Source of the DNA: Rhodobacter sp. Har01
Lineage (GTDB): Bacteria; Pseudomonadota; Alphaproteobacteria; Rhodobacterales; Rhodobacteraceae
Assembly (NCBI RefSeq): GCF_020564565.1
Contig: NZ_JAJCTD010000001.1
Coordinates: 744,001-808,000, forward strand
Reading direction: 5' to 3'
Length of the DNA stretch: 64,000 bases
The position numbers and the translations under genes are program-made. Of this stretch, positions 12,429 to 20,820 are shown in pieces. The stretch's first letter is position 1. Each line of letters begins with the position of its first letter. Below the pieces are notes generated by a model. That model had not been told where the DNA came from. It was given only the letters and a program-made list of their open reading frames with translations, and did no database searches.

Positions 12429-13325
12429 ATGACCCAAAGCACCGCGCCTGCCCGCAACGATGACAGCCTGTCGGGCTTTTTCTACGCACTGGCCGCCTAT
12501 CTCCTCTGGGGTTTCCTGCCGCTTTACATGAAGGCGCTGGCCAGTGTGCCCCCGGTCGAGGTCATTGCGCATCGGGTGATCTGGTCGGTCCCCGTCGCGC
12601 TGGCCGTGCTGGTCGCCCTGGGCCGGACGGCCGAACTGAAAGCCGCGCTGACCAGCCCGCGGATGCTGGCGATGGGCACGCTCACCGCCGCCCTGGTCAG
12701 CGTCAACTGGGGCATCTACGTCTGGGCCATCGGTTCGGGCCACGCCCTGGACGCCGCCCTGGGCTATTACATCAACCCGCTGTTCTCGATCGGCCTGGGC
12801 GCGCTCTTGCTGGGCGAGCGCCTGCGCGGCGTGCAATGGCTGGCCATCGCCCTTGCTGCCCTCGGCGTCTCCATCCTGACCTGGGAGGCGGGGCGGCTGC
12901 CGATGATCGCGCTGGCTCTGACGCTGACCTGGGGCTTCTACGCCTATTTCAAGAAAAGCCTGCCGATCGGCCCGAACCAGGGCTTCGCGCTGGAGGTGCT
13001 GATCCTGCTGCCGCCGGCGCTGGCCTATGCCGCCTGGCTGGCGGGCACCGGCCAGGGCCATTTTGCCATGGGCACGCCGATGGAGACCTGGCTGCTTGCC
13101 GGATGCGGCATCGTCACCGCCGGGCCGCTGATGCTTTATGCAAACGGCGCCAAGCGGCTGCGGCTTTCGACCATCGCCATCATGCAGTACATCGCGCCGA
13201 CCATGATCTTCCTGACCGCGGTCTTCGTCTTCGACGAGCCGTTCAGCCAGACCAAGCTGGTGGCCTTCGGCTTCATCTGGGCCGCCCTGGCGCTGTATTC
13301 GCTGACGGTGCTGCGCCGCAGCTAG
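12429..13325 (+). CDS. rarD: RarD-type EamA membrane transporter
   Basis: 298 residues with about ten membrane segments. It belongs to the RarD branch of EamA proteins (FFYALAAYLLWGFLPLYMKA, VIWSVPVAL, ALGYYINPLFSIGLG, IMQYIAPTMIFL). The name RarD comes from a chloramphenicol-sensitivity phenotype; the substrate is unknown. There is no clear ribosome-binding site before ATG 12429, and an upstream start at 12393 is possible. Its TAG stop overlaps the TAG of the converging DUF808 gene in a shared CTAG. Confidence 0.87.
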   Translation: MTQSTAPARNDDSLSGFFYALAAYLLWGFLPLYMKALASVPPVEVIAHRVIWSVPVALAVLVALGRTAELKAALTSPRMLAMGTLTAALVSVNWGIYVWAIGSGHALDAALGYYINPLFSIGLGALLLGERLRGVQWLAIALAALGVSILTWEAGRLPMIALALTLTWGFYAYFKKSLPIGPNQGFALEVLILLPPALAYAAWLAGTGQGHFAMGTPMETWLLAGCGIVTAGPLMLYANGAKRLRLSTIAIMQYIAPTMIFLTAVFVFDEPFSQTKLVAFGFIWAALALYSLTVLRRS

Positions 13326-14293
13326 TGCGAGGCCTTCGCCCCCGTCAGCGCGCCCCAGATCGGACCGATCACCCGGGTCGCCAGGGGAATCAGCGCCACC
13401 CCCAGAACAAGCCCGGCAACCCCGTCCAGCGCCGCCGTCACGGCCCATTCGACAGCGCCCTGCGCGGCGGGCACGGCATGGGCCGCACCCTCGGCGATGT
13501 GGTGGATCACCTCATAGGGCGCGGGCCAGAGATGCGTCACCTCAAGCCCGTGGATCACGATGTTACCGCCGACCCAGAGCATCGCCGCCGTGCCCACGGT
13601 CGACAGCACCGACATCAGCTTCGGCATCGCCACCACCAGACCCCGCCCGAAGGCCCGCGCCGCGCGGGTGCGGCGGTTCGCGGCCATGTGCAGGCCGATG
13701 TCGTCCATCTTGACGATCAGCGCCACCGCGCCATAGACCGCGACCGTGATCGCCGCCCCCACCACCGCCAGCGTCACCGCCTGCAGCCAGAACGACGGGC
13801 TTTCGATGGTCGCAAGCGCGATGGTCATGATCTCGGCCGACAGGATGAAGTCGGTCTTGATCGCGCCGGCGACCTTTTCCTCTTCCAGGTGCGCCGGATC
13901 TCTGGTGTCGAAATCGGCCGCGACGCCTTTTTCGGCATGGGGCGCCAGGGCGTGAAACACCTTCTCGGCGCCTTCAAAGCACAGATAGGCCCCGCCCAGC
14001 ATCAGCAAGGGCGTGATCACCTGGGGCAGGAAATGATCCAGCGCCAGCAGGCCCGGCAGCAGGAACAGCAGCTTGTTCTTCATCGACCCCAGCGCGATGC
14101 GCCAGATGATCGGCAACTCGCGCTCGGCCGAGAAGCCGTGCACATACTTTGGCGTCACCGCGGCATCGTCGATCACCACGCCCGCCGCCTTGGCCCCGGC
14201 CTTGGCTGCCGCGGCGGCGATGTCGTCGACCGAGGCGGCCGCCACCTTGGCGATGGCCGCCACGTCGTCAAGAAGCGCCAACAATCCGCTCAT
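13322..14293 (-). CDS. DUF808 family inner-membrane protein (YedI-like)
   Basis: 323 residues. The N-terminus MSGLLALLDDVAAIAKVAAASVDD and the motif IWRIALGSMKNKLLFLLPG are hallmarks of DUF808. Several hydrophobic segments follow (about residues 78-105, 165-190, 225-250 and 290-310). No function is known. ATG 14293 is chosen by homology and by GGAG upstream; the frame stays open for another 1.2 kb antisense to gap, which is not coding. Confidence 0.88.
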   Translation of the reverse strand: MSGLLALLDDVAAIAKVAAASVDDIAAAAAKAGAKAAGVVIDDAAVTPKYVHGFSAERELPIIWRIALGSMKNKLLFLLPGLLALDHFLPQVITPLLMLGGAYLCFEGAEKVFHALAPHAEKGVAADFDTRDPAHLEEEKVAGAIKTDFILSAEIMTIALATIESPSFWLQAVTLAVVGAAITVAVYGAVALIVKMDDIGLHMAANRRTRAARAFGRGLVVAMPKLMSVLSTVGTAAMLWVGGNIVIHGLEVTHLWPAPYEVIHHIAEGAAHAVPAAQGAVEWAVTAALDGVAGLVLGVALIPLATRVIGPIWGALTGAKASH

Positions 14294-14422
14294 GCCAATC
14301 TCCACCAGGGCTTTCGGTCGAGATAGCGCAGCGGCGGCGCCTTGGCAAAGGGCTGGCTCCGGCGCCGCGGCTTCGTCTATCGTCGGCCCTGGGCCCGGGG
14401 CGCGGCCGCAGGAGACACCATC

Positions 14423-14566
14423 GTGACCGACCGGCTGGCGCTGATCCTGGCGCTGATCCTCGCGGCCTTCATCGGCGCCGACCTGGTGCTGACCGGGGGC
14501 GAGACGCTGCTGTATCTGGCGCGCAAGTTCGTCGGGCTGATGGACTGGGTGGAATTCTGGCGCTGA
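14423..14566 (+). CDS. Small single-pass membrane protein upstream of gap
   Basis: 47 residues starting at a GTG preceded by AGGAG at 8 nt. The N-terminal hydrophobic helix (LALILALILAAFIGADLVL) is followed by a short basic/aromatic tail ending DWVEFWR. It precedes gap by 84 bp in the same direction. I recall similar short proteins beside gap in Rhodobacter relatives. Function unknown; it may be cotranscribed with gap. Confidence 0.7.
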   Translation: MTDRLALILALILAAFIGADLVLTGGETLLYLARKFVGLMDWVEFWR

Positions 14567-14650
14567 CCACGCCAAGGCCGGTTGCATTCGCGGCGGGTTT
14601 CGGGTTCCAAGCGCAGGGGCGCCAGCCCGCGCAGCACAGGAGGAACGCAC

Positions 14651-15652
14651 ATGGCCGTCAAGGTCGCCATCAACGGATTTGGCCGCATCGGCCGCAACGT
14701 CTTGCGCGCCATCATCGAATCGGGCCGCACCGACATTCAGGTCGTGGCGGTGAACGACCTTGGCCCGGTCGAGACCAACGCCCACCTGTTGCGCTTCGAT
14801 TCGGTGCATGGCCGGTTCCCGGTCGCCGTGACCACCGGCCCCGACTGGATCGACGTCGGCCGCGGACCGATCCGCGTCACCGCGTTGCGCAACCCCGCCG
14901 ACCTGCCCTGGGGCGATGTGGACGTGGTGATGGAATGCACCGGCATCTTCACCAGCAAGGAAAAATGCGCGGCCCATCTTGAGAACGGCTCGAAGCGCGT
15001 TCTGATCAGCGCGCCGGGCGAAGGCGCGGACAAGACCATTGTCTATGGCGTGAACCACGGCACGCTGACCCGCGATGATATCGTCGTCTCGAACGCGTCC
15101 TGCACCACCAACTGCCTGGCGCCGGTCGCCTCGGTGCTGCATTCGGTCATCGGCATCGAGAAGGGGATGATGACCACCATCCACAGCTACACCGGCGACC
15201 AGCCGACGCTGGACACCATGCACAAGGACCTTTACCGCGCCCGCGCGGCCGCCCTGAGCATGATCCCCACCAGCACGGGGGCGGCCAAGGCCGTGGGCCT
15301 GGTGCTGCCCGACCTGAAGGGCAAGCTGGACGGCTTCGCGATCCGCGTTCCCACCCCGAACGTCAGCGTCGTGGACCTGAAATTCATCGCCAAGCGCGCC
15401 ACCAGCGTCGATGAGATCAACGCCGCCATCAAGGCCGCCGCCGATGGCCCGCTGAAGGGCATCCTCGGCTACACCACGTTGCCGAACGTCAGTTCGGATT
15501 TCAACCATGACCCGCATTCGTCCGTGTTCCACATGGACCAGACCAAGGTCATGGACGGCACCTTCTGCTCTGTCCTGTCGTGGTATGACAACGAATGGGG
15601 CTTCTCGAACCGCATGGCGGATACCGCCGTCGCGATGGGCAAATTGATCTGA
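14651..15652 (+). CDS. gap: Type I glyceraldehyde-3-phosphate dehydrogenase
   Basis: A 333-residue glycolytic NAD(P)-dependent dehydrogenase that oxidatively phosphorylates glyceraldehyde 3-phosphate to 1,3-bisphosphoglycerate. The Rossmann start is [12 protein letters not shown], the nucleophile is C151 in SNASCTTNC, and [13 protein letters not shown] closes the protein. ATG 14651 follows AGGAGGAACGCAC. A terminator follows directly. Confidence 0.97.
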   Translation: MAVKVAINGFGRIGRNVLRAIIESGRTDIQVVAVNDLGPVETNAHLLRFDSVHGRFPVAVTTGPDWIDVGRGPIRVTALRNPADLPWGDVDVVMECTGIFTSKEKCAAHLENGSKRVLISAPGEGADKTIVYGVNHGTLTRDDIVVSNASCTTNCLAPVASVLHSVIGIEKGMMTTIHSYTGDQPTLDTMHKDLYRARAAALSMIPTSTGAAKAVGLVLPDLKGKLDGFAIRVPTPNVSVVDLKFIAKRATSVDEINAAIKAAADGPLKGILGYTTLPNVSSDFNHDPHSSVFHMDQTKVMDGTFCSVLSWYDNEWGFSNRMADTAVAMGKLI

Positions 15653-15670
15653 ACCGCTTGAAATTCCAGC

Positions 15671-15696
15671 GAAAGGGCGCCCTCGGGCGCCCTTTC
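15671..15696 (+). terminator. Terminator hairpin after gap
   Basis: The core AGGGCGCCCTCGGGCGCCCT is extended by GAA/TTC to an 11-bp stem and followed by a short pyrimidine run. It is 19/20 identical to the eno terminator. Confidence 0.8.
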
Positions 15697-15822
15697 CCTA
15701 TGTGGAAGGTATGCGTTCGACGCAATGCCGCATCGCAGCATCCGGCCTTGTTCGCGCTAACGGAAACCGCCATCTTCAGCCCATGCGGGAGAAAAAGCAG
15801 ACCCCGCGAGAAAAGGAAGACG

Positions 15823-15993
15823 ATGATGCTGACGATGATTGGAAGCCTGCGAGAGGCCGCGCGCAAGCGGGCGCTCTACCGGCGCACCCGGGACGAAATC
15901 GCGCGGATGCCGCTGGACGTGGCACTGGACCTGGACATCTATCCGGGCGACGCCGACAGGATTGCCTGGCAGGCGGTCTACGGCCGGGCCTGA
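15823..15993 (+). CDS. Small DUF1127-like protein
   Basis: 56 residues, basic at the N-terminus (SLREAARKRALYRRTRDEIARMP) and ending DLDIYPGDADRIAWQAVYG. This matches the DUF1127/YjiS pattern of an Arg-rich helix followed by an L-DIG-type end. Such small proteins in Rhodobacterales include RNA-binding members, but no role is shown here. AAGGA lies 5 nt before ATG 15823; ATG 15826 is equally possible. Confidence 0.7.
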   Translation: MMLTMIGSLREAARKRALYRRTRDEIARMPLDVALDLDIYPGDADRIAWQAVYGRA

Positions 15994-16038
15994 GCGCCCG
16001 GGCCACCGGCGCCGCAAAGGGGTTGCGGCGTGACGGAC

Positions 16039-16064
16039 ATGGGGGCCAGTCGGCCCCCGTTTTC
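16039..16064. terminator. Shared terminator between the DUF1127 gene and coaD
   Basis: GGGGGCC and GGCCCCC form a stem around AGTC, followed by GTTTTCG on the plus strand. It sits 45 bp past the DUF1127 stop and directly after the coaD stop on the other strand, so it can serve both converging units. Confidence 0.75.
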
Positions 16065-16067
16065 GTT

Positions 16068-16559
16068 TCAGCGATACTTGCGCTCCAGCGCCACCTTGAC
16101 CGGCGGGGTGACGAACTTGGACACATCCCCGCCCAGCCGGGCGATTTCCTTGACCAGCTTCGACGCGATGGCCTGCCGCCGCGCATCGGCCATCAGGAAC
16201 ACCGTCTCGATCGAGGCATCCAGTGCGCGGTTCATGCCGACCATCTGGAACTCGTACTCGAAATCCGCCACCGCCCGCAGGCCACGGATGATGATCGTGG
16301 CCCCCACGTCGCGGGCGCAGTCGATCAGCAGGTTCTCGAACGGATGGACGACGATTTCGCCCCCGGTCTTGGCGACAATGGCGGCGCATTCGTCCTGCAC
16401 CATGCCGACGCGCTCTTCCAGATTGAACAGCGGTCCCTTGTCGCGGTTGATCGCCACCCCGATCACCAGTCGGTCCACCAGTGCCATGGCGCGCTGGATG
16501 ATGTCCACATGCCCCAGGGTGATGGGATCGAAAGTCCCCGGGTAAAGGCCGATGCGCAT
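16068..16559 (-). CDS. coaD: Phosphopantetheine adenylyltransferase
   Basis: A 163-residue enzyme of coenzyme A synthesis that joins ATP and 4'-phosphopantetheine to dephospho-CoA. The nucleotidyltransferase T-x-GH motif is TLGH at residues 14-17 (H17), and IIRGLRAVADFEYEFQM is the substrate-binding block. Length is typical for the family. It is followed by the convergent terminator, with 91 bp to the CBS gene. Confidence 0.96.
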   Translation of the reverse strand: MRIGLYPGTFDPITLGHVDIIQRAMALVDRLVIGVAINRDKGPLFNLEERVGMVQDECAAIVAKTGGEIVVHPFENLLIDCARDVGATIIIRGLRAVADFEYEFQMVGMNRALDASIETVFLMADARRQAIASKLVKEIARLGGDVSKFVTPPVKVALERKYR

Positions 16560-16650
16560 TCAGGGTTCTCCGTCCGGTGCGTTCCGGCCGCCACGCAACA
16601 GCATCGCGGCCAGCCGTGCAAGCCCCAAAGCGCCGCACTGCGGCATTGGC

Positions 16651-17082
16651 CTAGAAGCCCTTGATCATGCCTTCCAGCGCGTGATTCTCGGCATGCAGCT
16701 CTTCCAGCCGCGCCTTGACCACGTCGCCGATCGAGATCAGGCCGACCATCTGCCCGCCCTCGACCACGGGCAGGTGGCGGAAGCGGCCGTCGGTCATCTT
16801 CTGCAGCACCTCGTCGGCGCGGTCGGTCTTCTGGCAGGAGACCAGCCGAGAGGTCATCACCGACTCGACCTTGTCCTTCAAGCAGGTCGGGCCGCGGCGG
16901 CCCAGTTCGCGCACAATGTCGCGTTCCGACAGGATGCCCTCGGCGTGGCGGCCGTCCGTCGAGACGATGACCGCCCCGATCCGGCGCGCCGACAGCATCT
17001 CGACCGCCTCCGCCATGGTCAGGCCGGGCGCGATGGTGATCACGCCATCGGCTTTGGTCTTGAGGATCTGGCTGACAAGCAT
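16651..17082 (-). CDS. Tandem CBS-domain protein
   Basis: 143 residues made of two CBS motifs forming one Bateman module (about residues 8-60 and 70-130), with no catalytic domain. LSERDIVRELGRRG and RHLPVVEGGQMVGLISIGDVV are typical. Such stand-alone CBS proteins usually bind adenine nucleotides and regulate partners; the partner is unknown. ATG 17082 is chosen over the preceding GTG because GAGG lies 5 nt before it. Confidence 0.88.
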   Translation of the reverse strand: MLVSQILKTKADGVITIAPGLTMAEAVEMLSARRIGAVIVSTDGRHAEGILSERDIVRELGRRGPTCLKDKVESVMTSRLVSCQKTDRADEVLQKMTDGRFRHLPVVEGGQMVGLISIGDVVKARLEELHAENHALEGMIKGF

Positions 17083-17140
17083 CACGACCTCGCTTCCCTC
17101 GGGTTGTCTCTGGAAGGGTCAGGGTTGCAGGGGCATCCTG

Positions 17141-18028
17141 TCAAGCGATGGATTCGAGATTCGCCATTTCCGCCCGCGCCTCGCGGATCAGCAGGTCGGC
17201 GAACCGGTTCAGCCGGGCCACGCGGGTGTCGTCGGCATGGCGGATCAGCCAGAAGCTGCGGGTCAGGCTGATGCGGTCGGGCAGCACGCGCACCAGTTCC
17301 GGCGCGGCCGGCAGCGCGAAGTCATGCACGACGCCGATCCCGGCGCCCTGGCGCAGCAGGTTCACCTGAACCGGAATCGAGTTCGAGGCCAGCCGCACCG
17401 CTGGCGCGCCGATCTCGGACAAATAGTCCAGTTCCTTGTCGAAGATCATGTCGGGGATGTAACCGACAAAGGGATGCGCGCGCAGATCCTCGGGGCCGGT
17501 CACCGGATGGGCGGCCAACCAAGTGCGGCTGGCGGCCAGGTGCAGGCGGTAGTCGGTCAGTTTCTGCACCGTCAGCCGGCCGGCGGCGGGGCGCGAGACG
17601 CCGATGGCCATGTCGGCTTCGCGCTTCGACAGGTTGAACACGCGCGGCAGCGCCACGACCTGCACCTCAAGCCCGGGGTTGGCGTCGCACAGGCGCGTCA
17701 GCACCTGCGGCAGCAGGTAGTTGGCGCAACCGTCCGGGGCGCCCAGGCGAATCTGCCCGGTCAGCCCTTCCGGGCCGGACAGGGTTTCCTGCGCCGCCAG
17801 CGCCGCGCCTTCGGCGCGCTCGGCATGGGGGATCAGCCGGGTGCCGGCCTCGGTCAGGGCATAGCCCTGCGGCGACTTGGCGAAAAGCCGCGCGCCGATG
17901 CCGTCCTCAAGCCGGGCGATGCGGCGGCCGACGGTGGCGGGGTCGATCTTCAGCCGCCTGCCGGCGCCCGACAGGCTGTCCGTCCGCGCCACCGCCAGAA
18001 AGACCCGCAGATCGTCCCAGTCCAGCAT
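17141..18028 (-). CDS. LysR-family transcriptional regulator
   Basis: 295 residues with an N-terminal winged HTH (residues 2-60, LRVFLAVARTDSLSGAGRRL and TVGRRIARLE) and a LysR substrate-binding domain. It is divergent from mmsA across 101 bp that contains a nested inverted repeat, so mmsA is the likely target. The effector is not known. The single-strand start MLDWDDLRVF is the family norm. Confidence 0.9.
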   Translation of the reverse strand: MLDWDDLRVFLAVARTDSLSGAGRRLKIDPATVGRRIARLEDGIGARLFAKSPQGYALTEAGTRLIPHAERAEGAALAAQETLSGPEGLTGQIRLGAPDGCANYLLPQVLTRLCDANPGLEVQVVALPRVFNLSKREADMAIGVSRPAAGRLTVQKLTDYRLHLAASRTWLAAHPVTGPEDLRAHPFVGYIPDMIFDKELDYLSEIGAPAVRLASNSIPVQVNLLRQGAGIGVVHDFALPAAPELVRVLPDRISLTRSFWLIRHADDTRVARLNRFADLLIREARAEMANLESIA

Positions 18029-18038
18029 GGTTTCCCCT

Positions 18039-18069
18039 GCAATCCTGCAAAACCCTTTTGGAAGATTGC
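18039..18069. promoter_or_regulatory. Candidate LysR operator between lysR and mmsA
   Basis: Two nested inverted repeats are present: outer GCAATC/GATTGC and inner CAAAA-CCC-TTTTG. The element begins 11 bp from the lysR start and ends 61 bp before mmsA, where LysR proteins usually bind to regulate both genes. Confidence 0.5.
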
Positions 18070-18129
18070 CCCTTGGTCTGGCATTTCCGCAAGAGTAAAA
18101 CGGCCCGGCACATCCTTGGGAGGATTGAG

Positions 18130-19629
18130 ATGGAAGAGATCGGTCACTGGATCAACGGCAAGCGGGTCGCGGGCACCTCGGGCCGCTTCACCGAGGTCTT
18201 CAACCCCGCCACCGGCGAGGTGCAGGCCCGCGTCGCGCTGGCCAGCCCCGCCGAGATGGACCATGCGGTGGCCGAGGCCGCCAAGGCCCAGGTCGGCTGG
18301 GCCGCCACCAACCCGCAGCGCCGCGCCCGGATCATCGTGGCCTTTGCGGCCCTGATCAACCGCGACATGGACAAGCTGGCCCAGGCGGTCAGCCGCGAAC
18401 ACGGCAAGACCCTGCCCGATGCGCGCGGCGACGTGCAGCGCGGGCTTGAGGTGGTCGAGGTCTGCATGGGCGCGCCCGCCATGCTGAAGGGCGAGATGAC
18501 CGACAGCGCCGGCCCCGGCATCGACCTGTATTCGATGCGCCAGCCGCTGGGCGTGGTCGCCGCGATCACCCCGTTCAACTTTCCGGCCATGATCCCGTTG
18601 TGGAAGATGGCCCCCGCCATCGCCGCCGGCAATGCGATGATCCTGAAACCCAGCGAGCGGACGCCCTCGACCTCGCTTCTGCTGGCCGAACTGTTCAAGG
18701 AAGCGGGCCTGCCCGACGGCGTGCTGCAGGTGGTGAACGGCGACAAGACGGCGGTGGACGGCATCCTGGACCATCCGGTGATCCAGGCGGTCGGCTTCGT
18801 CGGCTCGACCCCGATCGCGCAATACATCTACGCGCGTGCCGCGGCGAACGGCAAGCGGGCGCAATGCTTCGGTGGCGCCAAGAACCACATGATCATCATG
18901 CCCGACGCCGATCTGGACAAGGCGGCCGATGCGCTGGTGGGGGCGGGCTTCGGGGCGGCGGGCGAACGCTGCATGGCGATCTCGGTCGCGGTGCCGGTGG
19001 GCGAGAAGACGGCGGATGCGCTGATCGAACGGCTGGTACCGCGGATCGAGAAGCTGAAGGTCGGCCCCTACACGGCGGGCGACGACGTGGACTTCGGCCC
19101 GCTGGTGACCAAGGCCGCGCAGGACCGCGTGCTGGGCCTGATCGGCAGCGGCGTGGACCAGGGCGCGAAGCTGGTGGTCGATGGCCGGGGGCTGAAGATC
19201 CAGGGCTACGAGAACGGATTCTTCGTCGGGCCGACGCTGTTCGACCGGGTGACGCCGGAGATGGAGATCTACAAGCAGGAGATCTTCGGGCCGGTTCTGT
19301 CCACCGTCCGGAGCGGCAACTACGAAGAGGCGCTGAAGCTGGTGATGGACAACGAATACGGCAACGGCACCGCCATCTTCACCGCCGATGGCGACACGGC
19401 GCGCGATTTCGCAAGCCGTGTGAACGTGGGCATGGTGGGGATCAACTTCCCGATCCCGGTGCCGCTGGCCTACTACAGCTTCGGCGGCTGGAAGAAGTCG
19501 GCCTTCGGCGACCTGAACCAGTATGGGCCGGACGCCTTCCGCTTCTACACCAAGACCAAGACGGTGACGGCGCGCTGGTTCAGCGGCATCAAGGAAGGCG
19601 CGAGCCTGAACTTCAAGGCGCTGGACTGA
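18130..19629 (+). CDS. mmsA: CoA-acylating methylmalonate-semialdehyde dehydrogenase
   Basis: A 499-residue aldehyde dehydrogenase that converts methylmalonate semialdehyde to propionyl-CoA, or malonate semialdehyde to acetyl-CoA, in valine, inositol or beta-alanine breakdown. The catalytic cysteine is C281 in GAAGERCMAIS, the sequence preferred by MmsA rather than other ALDHs. PLGVVAAITPFNFPAMIPLWKMAPA is also MmsA-like. ATG 18130 follows GGGAGGATTGAG. No valine or inositol pathway gene is adjacent, so the physiological substrate is open. Confidence 0.92.
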   Translation: MEEIGHWINGKRVAGTSGRFTEVFNPATGEVQARVALASPAEMDHAVAEAAKAQVGWAATNPQRRARIIVAFAALINRDMDKLAQAVSREHGKTLPDARGDVQRGLEVVEVCMGAPAMLKGEMTDSAGPGIDLYSMRQPLGVVAAITPFNFPAMIPLWKMAPAIAAGNAMILKPSERTPSTSLLLAELFKEAGLPDGVLQVVNGDKTAVDGILDHPVIQAVGFVGSTPIAQYIYARAAANGKRAQCFGGAKNHMIIMPDADLDKAADALVGAGFGAAGERCMAISVAVPVGEKTADALIERLVPRIEKLKVGPYTAGDDVDFGPLVTKAAQDRVLGLIGSGVDQGAKLVVDGRGLKIQGYENGFFVGPTLFDRVTPEMEIYKQEIFGPVLSTVRSGNYEEALKLVMDNEYGNGTAIFTADGDTARDFASRVNVGMVGINFPIPVPLAYYSFGGWKKSAFGDLNQYGPDAFRFYTKTKTVTARWFSGIKEGASLNFKALD

Positions 19630-19649
19630 CGCCAGCCGACCGCAAAGTC

Positions 19650-19682
19650 AAAAGGGGCGGCCCGGCGGGCCGCCCCTTTTCC
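19650..19682 (+). terminator. Strong terminator after mmsA
   Basis: AAAAGGGGCGGCCC pairs with GGGCCGCCCCTTTT over 14 bp around a 3-nt loop. Because the arms end in A4 and T4 it can also stop minus-strand transcripts from the VPLPA-CTERM gene. Confidence 0.9.
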
Positions 19683-19701
19683 ATTCCTTCCGGGCGCGGT
19701 C

Positions 19702-20316
19702 TCAGGCCTTGCGGCGCTTTGCCAGGCCAAGACCGGCCAGACTGGCAGCCAGCATCAGACCGGCGGCGGGCAGCGGAACCGGGGCCGGCGCGTCCTGGGT
19801 CTCGACCGTCACCGAGGTGATCTTGAAGGCCGAATAGCCCGAGCCATGACGCGACCGCCAATCGACCGCGCCGACGCCGAACGAATCGGCCCAGCCGGCG
19901 GCGGCCGTGAAGACCGTCTGCTTGACGTCAAACACGCCCAGCGACGTGGCACCCTGCCAAAGCTTGAAGTCGTCCTTCTCGTCGACGTAGCTGAAGGTCA
20001 CCTTCACCAGGTTCACAAGCTCGGAAAAGCGGAACCAGACCGTCTCATCCTCGCCGGTTCCGCTGGAATCAACCAGATGCGGGTCCGGGTTGGGGCCGGG
20101 TACGCCCATGCCGTGGCCGGACCAGGTCTGCACCTTTGCCGCGGCCGAGCCGCGCGTCGCCGTGACGTTCAGCGACAGGTCGCCCGAAGCATAGGCCAGG
20201 CTATAGGCCGCCCCCCGGTTCGCCGCGTCGAAATCGAAAGTCACGGTTGCAGCCTGGGCAGAGCCCGCTGCAACCGTGACCGCGGCGCTTAGCGCCAGTT
20301 TCGTCAGATATCCCAC
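19702..20316 (-). CDS. VPLPA-CTERM sorting-domain protein 1
   Basis: 204 residues with a signal peptide (LTKLALSAAVTVAAGSAQA) and a beta-rich middle carrying many Asp and Gly residues. The C-terminus is VPLPAAGLMLAASLAGLGLAKRRKA in effect: the VPLPA motif, a membrane helix and a basic tail. Such tails are thought to be cut by an exosortase-type peptidase, releasing an exported or surface protein. The core has no family I recognise. GTG 20316 is chosen because it gives a proper signal peptide and follows AAGGGA; the open frame extends further but lacks a signal. Confidence 0.75.
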   Translation of the reverse strand: MGYLTKLALSAAVTVAAGSAQAATVTFDFDAANRGAAYSLAYASGDLSLNVTATRGSAAAKVQTWSGHGMGVPGPNPDPHLVDSSGTGEDETVWFRFSELVNLVKVTFSYVDEKDDFKLWQGATSLGVFDVKQTVFTAAAGWADSFGVGAVDWRSRHGSGYSAFKITSVTVETQDAPAPVPLPAAGLMLAASLAGLGLAKRRKA

Positions 20317-20735
20317 TTGCCAATCCCTTGTCACAAACAGCAGCGTGCAATTGAAGGTGCGCCGTCCTTGATCCTTGTTCGACCGATTCCGGCAGACACC
20401 CTCGTGCCTCAACTGAAGAATAACAGCCTGCGCGGACCCACCAAAGCGGATTCCCCTTCTCGGCCGCAATATCTGGGGTCGTTGTTTCCCATTTGGCCCA
20501 GATCAGGGGCATGGCCCGCCGGTCTGGCCTGTTTTTGCAACGGTCGTGCAAGGGGTCAATTGCGACCCGCCGGGGCTGCGCAATCTGGGATTGTTCTGTG
20601 ATTTTCTTGATCGTGCCGCCGGATGTATTGCGCCCCCGATGATTCGGCTTTTCCGCGGCAGCGGCCCGACATGTCCGGTCCAATTGCCGCGGAAACGAGG
20701 GGCCGATCGCGGCCCCCCCCGCCCGGCAAAGGAAA
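20317..20735. other. Intergenic stretch without a gene
   Basis: About 420 bp between two VPLPA-CTERM genes on the same strand. It should hold the promoter of the first one near 20330-20420 (minus strand). No ORF with a ribosome-binding site and no clear operator was seen. Confidence 0.5.
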
Positions 20736-20756
20736 GGGCGGCCGATACGGCCGCCC
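20736..20756 (-). terminator. Terminator after VPLPA-CTERM gene 2
   Basis: GGGCGGCC/GGCCGCCC forms an 8-bp stem with a 5-nt loop, followed on the minus strand by TTTCCTTT. It lies about 65 bp past the stop. Confidence 0.75.
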
Positions 20757-20820
20757 CTGTTCGTCAGAAGGGTCTGCCCCCCGATCTGGCCCCGGTCTTG
20801 GCCCAGATCTGGCGCCAGTC

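Noticed and set aside
14294..15532. Extension of the DUF808 frame antisense to gap
   Set aside because: The added residues are low-complexity shadow sequence; the family start is at 14293 with its own ribosome-binding site.
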